DNA of 64,000 nt from Variovorax sp. YR216. GTDB taxonomy: Bacteria > Pseudomonadota > Gammaproteobacteria > Burkholderiales > Burkholderiaceae_C. The stretch spans positions 186,001 to 250,000 of the forward strand of contig NZ_FNRO01000003.1 of the NCBI RefSeq assembly GCF_900107745.1, in the 5' to 3' direction. The first letter of the stretch is position 1, and the number at the start of each line of letters is the position of its first letter. The notes beneath the pieces are model-generated. The model did no database searches, was not told the DNA's origin, and was given only the letters and a program-made list of their open reading frames with translations. The translations under genes and the position numbers were made by a program. This document shows, piece after piece, positions 58,328-64,000 of this stretch.

Positions 58328-59359
58328 TCAGGCGTAGAGAGGCTCTTCCGCCATCGACTCGCACTGGTCCTGCAGCATCTGGATCTGCCCCTTCCAGTAG
58401 TCGCTGGTGCCGAACCACGGGAAGTTGATCGGGAAGATCGGATCCTCCCAGCGCCGCGCGAGCCAGGCGCTGTAGTGGATGAGCCGCAGCGTGCGCAGCG
58501 GCTCGATCAGCGCGAGCTCGCGCCGGTCGAAGCTGCGGAACTGCTCGTAGCCGTCGAGCAGGCCGCTGAGCTGGCCGGTGCGCTGGGCCCGGTCGCCCGA
58601 GAGCAGCATCCACAGGTCCTGCACCGCGAAGCCGGTGCGTGCGTCGTCGAGGTCGACGAAGTGCGGACCGCCGTCTGGGCGGTCGGTCGGCGTCCAGAGG
58701 ATGTTGCCCGGGTGCACGTCGCCGTGCAGGCGCAGCTTCGCGAGCGGCGGATCGGCATCGCCCGGCCCGTCACCGAGCGCGGTCGCCGCGATCATCCCGA
58801 ATGCTTCGTTGCACGCAGTCTCCCATTCGCGCTGCACGTCGAGCGGCACCATGTGGTGCCCGATCAGCCAGTCGCGCGAAGCAATACCGAAGGTCTGCAG
58901 ATCGAGCGCCGGTCGCGCCAAGAACGGCTTCTGAGCGCCCACCGCATGAATGCGCGCGAGAAAGCGGCCGATCCATTCGAGCACCTCGAAATCGTCCAGC
59001 TCCGGCGCGCGCCCGCCGCGATAGGGGCTCACGCTGAAAGCGAAGCCGCCGTGATGGTGCAGCGTGCGGCCCTCGATCGCCATCGGCGCAACGGCCGGCA
59101 CTTCGGCCGCCGCGAGTTCGGTCGAAAAGCCGTGTTCCTCGAGGATCGCGGCTTCGCTCCAGCGCCCGGGCCGGTAGAACTTGACCACCACCGGCACCCG
59201 GTCTTCCAGGTACACCTGATAGACGCGGTTCTCGTAGGAATTGAGCGCGGTGAGCCGGCCGTCGCCGTGCAGGCCGAGCGTGGCCAGTGCGTCGAGCACC
59301 ACGTCCGGCGTGAGGCTCTCGTAAGGATGGGCGTTGGCGGGTGCCGCAGAGGGGGTCAT
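58328..59359 (-). CDS. srkA: Stress response kinase A (SrkA/YihE)
   Basis: A 343-residue Ser/Thr protein kinase of the choline-kinase-like (APH) fold. N-terminal YESLTPDVVLDALATLGLHG and NSYENRVYQV are typical of SrkA. The catalytic loop is LHGDVHPGNILW, and FVDLDDARTG supplies the metal-binding Asp. SrkA in E. coli limits stress-induced cell death. Length and motif order agree with the family. It is 13 bases downstream of the DUF2855 gene, so they may be co-transcribed. Confidence 0.9.
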   Translation of the reverse strand: MTPSAAPANAHPYESLTPDVVLDALATLGLHGDGRLTALNSYENRVYQVYLEDRVPVVVKFYRPGRWSEAAILEEHGFSTELAAAEVPAVAPMAIEGRTLHHHGGFAFSVSPYRGGRAPELDDFEVLEWIGRFLARIHAVGAQKPFLARPALDLQTFGIASRDWLIGHHMVPLDVQREWETACNEAFGMIAATALGDGPGDADPPLAKLRLHGDVHPGNILWTPTDRPDGGPHFVDLDDARTGFAVQDLWMLLSGDRAQRTGQLSGLLDGYEQFRSFDRRELALIEPLRTLRLIHYSAWLARRWEDPIFPINFPWFGTSDYWKGQIQMLQDQCESMAEEPLYA

Positions 59360-59372
59360 GCGGCCATTGTCG

Positions 59373-60494
59373 CTAGCTTGCGGCCGGATTCCTCACGAGC
59401 GACAGGATGTGCCCGACGCGCGGATCGCCCTTGCCGCCCAGCACATGCGCATACGCGGCCTGCGCCGCGGCGTCGCCGTCGTGATGTTCGACCCGCAGCC
59501 ACGGCGTCTTGTCGTCCGTCACGCGCCCGGTGAAGTGGCGCCAGGCCTGGGCGAGGCGCTGGCCGAAAGCCTCTTCGCCCCATTCGCCAACGCGCTTCTT
59601 GATCTGCGCCGGTGCGAAGAAGAAGGCGGCACGGGGGCCCGGCAGGTCCTTGGCGCTGCCGCTCGGCGCGAGCTGCCCGACATGCGTGCCGCCGATCACC
59701 GCGCTGTGCCTGAGTTGCGTGAAGCGTGTGTGGATCGCCCGGCGCAATTCGCCGTCGCCCGCGAAGTCCACGTACACGCAGGGGGTGTCCGCGGGAATCT
59801 GGTCGAGCTCGCCGTAGGCAAGCACGCGGTGGTAGCAGCCGAGGCTCGCGCAGAAGTCCTTGTTGGCCGCCGAGGTCAGGCCCACGACCTGGATGCCTTC
59901 GCGCTGCGCAAGCTGGAAGGCGGTGCCGTACGCCGTCTTGCTCGACGCGCTCGACAGCAGCACCGCGCCCGGACGCGCGCCGAAGAAGTCGTTGTCGTCC
60001 AGGAAATCATCGATGAGCCACGACGTGATGAAGAGCGGCCGCAACAGCGACTGGATGTCTTCGGTGCCGGCGGTGTAGAGCGGGTCGGATTGGCAGCGGA
60101 AGTACTGGTTGTAGACCGCCGGCAGCGCCGCCCGGTGCGCCGCGCCTTCGGAGATCAGGCCGGGCGTCAGGCGCCTGGGCGTGAGCACCGCGCCCGAGGC
60201 CATCGGGAAGTAGCCGTACAGCCGCTCGCCGACCGCGACACCTGGGTGCAGCGAAGCGACCACCGTCGCGAAACCCCACACCGGGATGATTCCCCAGCCT
60301 TCTTCGCCGCTCGGGTAGAACTGCCAGTAGCTCATCGAGTCGCCGAACGCGGCGTAGGTGATGTTGTTCGAGGTGAGGGCGAAGCTGTCGATGCGCACGC
60401 GGATCTGCCCATCGGCGAGACGCTGGTCCTCGGCGGTGTGCAGGCGCGTGGAAGAGAGGTCGTCCTTGCGGACCAGGAAATGGGTCGTGCTCAC
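59373..60494 (-). CDS. DUF2855-family protein
   Basis: A 373-residue protein with the DUF2855 pattern (FLVRKDDLSSTRLHTAE, FALTSNNITYAAFGDSMSYWQF, GWGIIPVWGFATV, VLLSSASSKTAYGTAF). The layout resembles a quinone oxidoreductase/MDR-type fold with a modified cofactor region; function unknown. It precedes srkA on the same strand by 13 bases. A terminator-like structure just upstream separates it from ohr. Confidence 0.85.
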   Translation of the reverse strand: MSTTHFLVRKDDLSSTRLHTAEDQRLADGQIRVRIDSFALTSNNITYAAFGDSMSYWQFYPSGEEGWGIIPVWGFATVVASLHPGVAVGERLYGYFPMASGAVLTPRRLTPGLISEGAAHRAALPAVYNQYFRCQSDPLYTAGTEDIQSLLRPLFITSWLIDDFLDDNDFFGARPGAVLLSSASSKTAYGTAFQLAQREGIQVVGLTSAANKDFCASLGCYHRVLAYGELDQIPADTPCVYVDFAGDGELRRAIHTRFTQLRHSAVIGGTHVGQLAPSGSAKDLPGPRAAFFFAPAQIKKRVGEWGEEAFGQRLAQAWRHFTGRVTDDKTPWLRVEHHDGDAAAQAAYAHVLGGKGDPRVGHILSLVRNPAAS

Positions 60495-60554
60495 GAGGTT
60501 CTCCTGTTGCCTTGGGCGGGGAGCACCTTAGCGCAGCGGGGCGTCCGTTGCATG

Positions 60555-60599
60555 AAAAAAGCCCGCCGGGCCGTCGCGTTGGCGACGCTCCGACGGGCT
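60555..60599 (-). terminator. Rho-independent terminator of the ohrR-ohr operon
   Basis: On the minus strand, after the ohr stop, AGCCCGTCGG ... CCGGCGGGCT forms a ten-base stem with one G-U pair. It encloses an inner CGTCGC-CAAC-GCGACG hairpin and is followed by a six-T run. This is the clearest intrinsic terminator in the window. Confidence 0.8.
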
Positions 60600-60620
60600 C
60601 CGGGAGCCGTCTGGCGCGGA

Positions 60621-61049
60621 TCAGTTGATCGCGAGTTCGACTTCGACGTTGCCGCGCGTGGCGTTGGAGTACGGGCACACCTGGTGCGCGGTCTCGACCA
60701 GCAGCTTCTTCTGTGCGTCGTCGAGGCCGGGCAGCGTGATCGCGAGCTTGACCGCGATGCCATAGGCCGCGCCGCCGTCGATCGGGCCGAGCGACACGCT
60801 GGCGTCGACCGCCACGTCTTCCGGCACCTTGACGCTGATCTTGGACGACACCGCCTTCATCGCGCCGATGAAGCAGGCCGAGTAGCCGACCGCGAAGAGC
60901 TGCTCGGGGTTGGTGCCGGGCTTGCCGGAACCGGGCGGGTTGAGCTTGACGTCGAGCGCGCTGTCGCTGCTCTTGCCGGCGCCGCCGTCGCGGCCGCCCG
61001 TGGTGTGGGCTTGCGCGGTGTAGAGGACCTTGTCGAGTTTCTTGACCAT
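60621..61049 (-). CDS. ohr: Organic hydroperoxide resistance protein Ohr
   Basis: A 142-residue OsmC-superfamily thiol peroxidase that reduces organic hydroperoxides. Catalytic Cys59 is in GYSACFIGAM and the second Cys125 in HQVCPYSNATRGN. The N-terminal LYTAQAHTTGGRDG is the Ohr signature. It follows ohrR by 48 bases, so it is expressed with its repressor and induced by lipid or alkyl hydroperoxides. Confidence 0.96.
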   Translation of the reverse strand: MVKKLDKVLYTAQAHTTGGRDGGAGKSSDSALDVKLNPPGSGKPGTNPEQLFAVGYSACFIGAMKAVSSKISVKVPEDVAVDASVSLGPIDGGAAYGIAVKLAITLPGLDDAQKKLLVETAHQVCPYSNATRGNVEVELAIN

Positions 61050-61097
61050 GATGCTTCCTTCAGGTTGGTGGGTGGAATGGAACGGGAAAACGCTTGG

Positions 61098-61559
61098 CTA
61101 CGCCGCCTTGATGCGGTCGCGCAATTGCTGCACCTGCTGCGTGAGCGAGGCGATCTCGTCGAGCGAGCATTGCGAGGCGGCCAGGAGACAGGCGGGAACG
61201 CTGGCGGCGCGGGTCTTGAGCTTGCGGCCGGCGGCGGTGAGGTTGACGTGCACGCGGCGCTCGTCCGCCACGTCGCGGATGCGGGCCACGAGGCCGTTGG
61301 TTTCGAGGCGCTTCAGGAGCGGTGTGAGCGTGCCGGAATCGAGCGACAGCTTTTCGCCGAGTTCGGACACCATGAGGCCGTCGCGCTCCCACAGCACCAG
61401 CATCACGAGGTATTGCGGGTAGGTGAGCTTGAGCTTTTCGAGCAGCGGCTTGTACAGCTTGGTCATCGCCAGCGATGCGGAATAGACCGCGAAGCAGAGC
61501 TGGTTGTCCAGTCGGAGCATCTCGTCAGCAGAGGGAGCGGAGGAGGCCGGGGTACGCAT
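61098..61559 (-). CDS. ohrR: MarR-family organic hydroperoxide sensor OhrR
   Basis: A 153-residue repressor. With the ATG at 61559 the reactive Cys is residue 22 in LRLDNQLCFAVYSAS, the same number as in Xanthomonas OhrR, which supports this start over 61577. LSLDSGTLTPLLKRLETNGLV is the HTH and DERRVHVNLTAAGRKL the wing. Cys124 and Cys131 suggest the two-Cys type that forms a disulfide on oxidation. It precedes ohr, and an AT-rich inverted repeat overlies its upstream region. Confidence 0.93.
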   Translation of the reverse strand: MRTPASSAPSADEMLRLDNQLCFAVYSASLAMTKLYKPLLEKLKLTYPQYLVMLVLWERDGLMVSELGEKLSLDSGTLTPLLKRLETNGLVARIRDVADERRVHVNLTAAGRKLKTRAASVPACLLAASQCSLDEIASLTQQVQQLRDRIKAA

Positions 61560-61577
61560 GGATCGAATTGTAGCCAT

Positions 61578-61604
61578 CAATTAAATTGCGTGCAATTGAA
61601 TTTG
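61578..61604. promoter_or_regulatory. OhrR operator candidate
   Basis: CAATTAAATTGC-GT-GCAATTGAATTTG: arms match at 10 of 12 positions and have the AATT-rich character of known OhrR boxes. It lies 19-45 bases before the ohrR ATG, overlapping the expected promoter. Flanking direct repeats GAATTGTAGC and GAATTTGTAGC were also noted. Confidence 0.65.
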
Positions 61605-61633
61605 TAGCGAGATGTTTGACGGCGCTCGCTGGA

Positions 61634-61651
61634 GGTGGCCCGAAGGCCACC
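61634..61651 (-). terminator. Hairpin downstream of the crotonase gene
   Basis: GGTGGCC-CGAA-GGCCACC forms a perfect seven-base stem with a stable tetraloop-type CGAA loop, just beyond the crotonase stop (61660) on the minus strand. No U-run follows, so it may be a weak or Rho-assisted terminator. Confidence 0.45.
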
Positions 61652-61659
61652 CCCCGGGC

Positions 61660-62475
61660 TCAACGCCCGCTGAAGCGCGCCGGACGCCGCTCGATGAACG
61701 AGCGAACGCCTTCCGCTGCGTCCTCGCTGTTCGCGAGCTGCTGCTGCACCGGGATGAAATCCTCGACCGCCGCGAGGGGGCCCTTCTCGATGGCCTTCAT
61801 CACGTTGAGCCGGGTCGCGACCACCGCGAGCGGGGCCTGCGCCGCGATGCGTTGCGCGATGCGCAGGGCTTCGTCGAGCTCCTTCCCGGCAGGGACGACT
61901 CTCTGCACGAAGTTGAGCCGGAAGGCTTCGGCGCTGCCGAACTCGTCGGCCGTGAGCAGGTGCAGCATCGCGTTGCCCAGCCCCGCGCGCTCGGCCATGC
62001 GCAGCGTCGCGCCGCCGGTGGCCATGATGCCGCGCTGCACTTCCATCTGCGAGAAGCGGCAGTTGTCCGCCGCGACCACGATGTCGGCGCCGAGCATGAG
62101 CTCGATGCCCACGGTGAAGCAGATGCCCTTGACCGCGACCACCATCGGCTTGGTGCGCCGGCGATAGCCGGGCAGGCCGAAGTCGTGCGGCTCGACCAGC
62201 CCTTGCGGGACGGCCTTCTCGCCGCGCTTCATGAACTCGGTGACCGCCGGCAGGTCCAGCCCCGCGGTGAAGTGGTCGCCGAAGGCATGGAGCACGCCCA
62301 CCCGCAGCGAGGGATCGTCATCGAGCCGCGTGTAGGCCTCGGCGAGCTGGCGGAACATCGGCGGCGTCCAGCCGTTGCGCTTGGCGGGGCGGTTGATGCC
62401 GATCAGCAGTACGTGGTCGAGCACCTGCGTGTCGATGCAGCCCTCGTGCGGCGGCGTGGTGGGCGTGGCGGTCAT
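61660..62475 (-). CDS. Enoyl-CoA hydratase/isomerase (crotonase family)
   Basis: A 271-residue crotonase-fold protein. HAFGDHFTAGLDLPAV supplies the first oxyanion-hole region and EVQRGIMATGGATLRMAERAG the second. The two catalytic Glu positions of a classical hydratase are not clearly both present, so the exact reaction (hydration, isomerisation or other) is open. It follows the 3-hydroxyacyl-CoA dehydrogenase gene by 37 bases in one transcript, consistent with beta-oxidation. Confidence 0.85.
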   Translation of the reverse strand: MTATPTTPPHEGCIDTQVLDHVLLIGINRPAKRNGWTPPMFRQLAEAYTRLDDDPSLRVGVLHAFGDHFTAGLDLPAVTEFMKRGEKAVPQGLVEPHDFGLPGYRRRTKPMVVAVKGICFTVGIELMLGADIVVAADNCRFSQMEVQRGIMATGGATLRMAERAGLGNAMLHLLTADEFGSAEAFRLNFVQRVVPAGKELDEALRIAQRIAAQAPLAVVATRLNVMKAIEKGPLAAVEDFIPVQQQLANSEDAAEGVRSFIERRPARFSGR

Positions 62476-62512
62476 CCGGTTTGTCTCCTTTGCTGTCGAT
62501 GGCGTACGGGGT

Positions 62513-63361
62513 TCAGTACGTGTACACGCCTCTTCCAGTCTTGCGGCCGAGTTGACCCGCCGCGACCATTTCCTTCAGCAGCGGGCAGGGGCGGTACTTC
62601 GAGTCGCCGAACTGCTCCAGGTACACCTCCATCACCGCGAGGCAGACATCCAGCCCGATCATGTCCGCCAGCGCCAGCGGGCCGATCGGCTGGTTGCAGC
62701 CGAGCTTCATGCCCGCATCGATGTCTTCCGCCGTGGCGATCCCTTCGGCCAGCACGAAGAAGGCCTCGTTGATCATCGGCACCAGGATGCGGTTGACCAC
62801 GAAGCCCGGTGCGTTCTTCACCGTGATCGGCGACTTGCCCAGCCGCTCGGCCAGCGCCTTCACCGTGTCGTGCGTCGCGTCGCTGGTGAGGTAGCCGCGG
62901 ATGATCTCCACCAGCGCCATCATCGGCACCGGGTTGAAGAAGTGCATGCCGATGAAGCGGTCCGGGCGCGAGGTTGCGGCGGCCAGCTGGGTAATCGAGA
63001 TCGACGAGGTGTTCGACGCGACGATCACCTCGGGCGGCAGCAGGGCGTCCACCTGCTTGAGGATCTTGAGCTTGAGCTCGTGGTTCTCGGTCGCGGCCTC
63101 GATGACGAGCTGCGTGCTCTTCAGGTCGTCGTAGCTGGTCGAGCCCTTGATGAGCGCCAGTGCGGCGCTCTTCTGGGCTTCGGTGAGCTTTTCCTTCTTG
63201 ATGAGCCGGTCGAGGCTGCCCGCCACGGTGGCGATGCCCTTGTCGACGGCTGCCTGCGCGATATCGATCATGACGACGTTGACACCGGCCACCGCGCAAG
63301 CCTGCGCGATGCCGTTGCCCATCGTTCCTGCACCAATGATGCCGACGGTCTGAATGGTCAT
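62513..63361 (-). CDS. 3-Hydroxybutyryl/3-hydroxyacyl-CoA dehydrogenase
   Basis: A 282-residue NAD-dependent dehydrogenase: GIIGAGTMGNGIAQACAVAG is the Rossmann motif, HFFNPVPMMALVEIIRG holds the catalytic His, and the C-terminal domain contains GFVVNRILVPMINEAF. Length and motif fit Hbd/PaaH, oxidising 3-hydroxybutyryl-CoA. An AAGGAA ribosome site precedes ATG 63361. The following crotonase makes a two-gene beta-oxidation unit. Divergent from purT. Confidence 0.92.
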   Translation of the reverse strand: MTIQTVGIIGAGTMGNGIAQACAVAGVNVVMIDIAQAAVDKGIATVAGSLDRLIKKEKLTEAQKSAALALIKGSTSYDDLKSTQLVIEAATENHELKLKILKQVDALLPPEVIVASNTSSISITQLAAATSRPDRFIGMHFFNPVPMMALVEIIRGYLTSDATHDTVKALAERLGKSPITVKNAPGFVVNRILVPMINEAFFVLAEGIATAEDIDAGMKLGCNQPIGPLALADMIGLDVCLAVMEVYLEQFGDSKYRPCPLLKEMVAAGQLGRKTGRGVYTY

Positions 63362-63525
63362 GGAATAGCTTTCCTTGAGATGAAAAATGAAGGGGCGCCG
63401 AAAGCACTGTGACGGCGCCGCGTGCACCGATTGTGAAACAGCCCCGGGTGGTGCCCGTTGCCGCGTGTGACAGCCCGGGGTGAATTACAGTGCCGCGTTC
63501 ACTCTGTAAGCGACGGAACCGCACC

Positions 63526-64000
63526 ATGACCACCCTCGGCACGCCCCTTTCCCCCTCCGCCACCCGCGTGATGCTCCTCGGCTCCGGCGAGCTCGGCAAG
63601 GAAGTCCTCATCGCCCTCCAGCGCCTCGGCGTGGAGACCATCGCGGTCGACCGCTACGAAAACGCGCCCGGCCAGCAGGTCGCGCACCACGCCCGGACCA
63701 TCACGATGAGCGACCCAGACCAGCTCAAGGCGCTGATCGAGGCCGAGAAACCCCAGCTCGTCGTGCCCGAGATCGAGGCGATCGCCACCCCGATGCTCCA
63801 GCAGCTGGAGGACGCCGGCGTGGTGCGGGTGATTCCCACCGCCCGCGCGGCGCGCCTCACGATGGACCGAGAAGGCATCCGCCGCCTCGCCGCCGAAACG
63901 CTCGGCGTGCCCACCAGCCCCTACAAGTTCTGCGATTCGCTCGCCGAGCTGCAGGCCGCGATCGACGGCGGCATCGGTTATCCCTGCATCGTCAAGCCGG
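63526..64000 (+). CDS. purT: Formate-dependent phosphoribosylglycinamide formyltransferase PurT (5' part)
   Basis: The first 158 codons of an ATP-grasp purine biosynthesis enzyme, cut by the window end. [23 protein letters not shown] is the PurT N-terminal motif; [21 protein letters not shown] and [10 protein letters not shown] follow in the expected order. It converts GAR to formyl-GAR using formate and ATP. The upstream segment holds an imperfect TTACAG...CTGTAA symmetric element (63486-63510). Confidence 0.95.
   Translation, partial: MTTLGTPLSPSATRVMLLGSGELGKEVLIALQRLGVETIAVDRYENAPGQQVAHHARTITMSDPDQLKALIEAEKPQLVVPEIEAIATPMLQQLEDAGVVRVIPTARAARLTMDREGIRRLAAETLGVPTSPYKFCDSLAELQAAIDGGIGYPCIVKP

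Noticed and set aside
1..64000. Search for tRNA, rRNA, insertion sequence, integrase or phage genes
   Set aside because: None seen. No transposase or integrase motifs, no terminal inverted repeats with target duplications, and no cloverleaf-like segment ending in CCA was recognised.

Overview
The window is high-GC chromosomal DNA from a betaproteobacterium, most likely Comamonadaceae (Burkholderiales) and Variovorax-like. The basis is gene content: a Liv-type transporter flanked by acyl-CoA ligases, orphan Bug-type binding proteins, a 3-hydroxybenzoate monooxygenase with a divergent MarR regulator, DUF2164/DUF2855/DUF2189 genes, and a characteristic intergenic repeat. This is inference from family knowledge, not a database match. 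I found no rRNA, tRNA, CRISPR array, insertion sequence, integrase or origin. No stretch above 300 bases lacks a gene; the largest gap (41526-41790) is a divergent promoter region.

Layout. 1-8.9 kb: truncated flavin-dependent halogenase-like gene, sirtuin, CBS protein, methyltransferase, a LysR/amidohydrolase pair, a carboxymuconolactone decarboxylase-like gene overlapping a class D beta-lactamase, and a DnaJ-like protein. 8.9-18.3 kb: a tightly packed minus-strand operon (acyl-CoA ligase, livGHMKF, PaaK-like ligase, DUF2164) that probably imports and CoA-activates a carboxylic acid. A Crp/Fnr regulator diverges from it across a perfect inverted repeat. 18.3-21.3 kb: a SRAP-fold protein missing its catalytic residues, an SDR, and an orphan Bug protein. 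21.4-29.7 kb: complete kdpFABCDE K+ uptake locus with a KdpE-like box and an extra 34-residue membrane peptide. 29.6-35.7 kb: EamA transporter, RluF-like pseudouridine synthase, DUF3761 protein, a QseBC-like two-component system with a likely target gene, and an Fe3+-type binding protein.

35.7-41.5 kb holds the most unusual system: a seven-gene, mostly overlapping minus-strand operon. It encodes three or four related secreted subunits, an exported companion protein, a PapD-like chaperone and a ~690-residue outer-membrane-barrel candidate with a C-terminal SdrD-B-like domain. It looks like a chaperone-usher-type surface structure, but no subunit or usher resembles the classical, alternate or archaic types.

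41.8-64 kb: htpG; an AraC/MAPEG/diiron group; a DMT transporter; a DUF2189 membrane protein behind a well-placed FNR-type box; a CaiB/Bug/acyl-CoA dehydrogenase operon with a divergent LysR; mobA with a mobR-like regulator and strong palindromes; LysR, SDR and a lower-GC VOC gene; srkA; DUF2855; ohrR-ohr with an operator and a clear terminator; a crotonase/3-hydroxyacyl-CoA dehydrogenase pair; and the start of purT. Overall this is a metabolically versatile, aerobic soil or plant-associated lifestyle rich in aromatic and fatty-acid catabolism.
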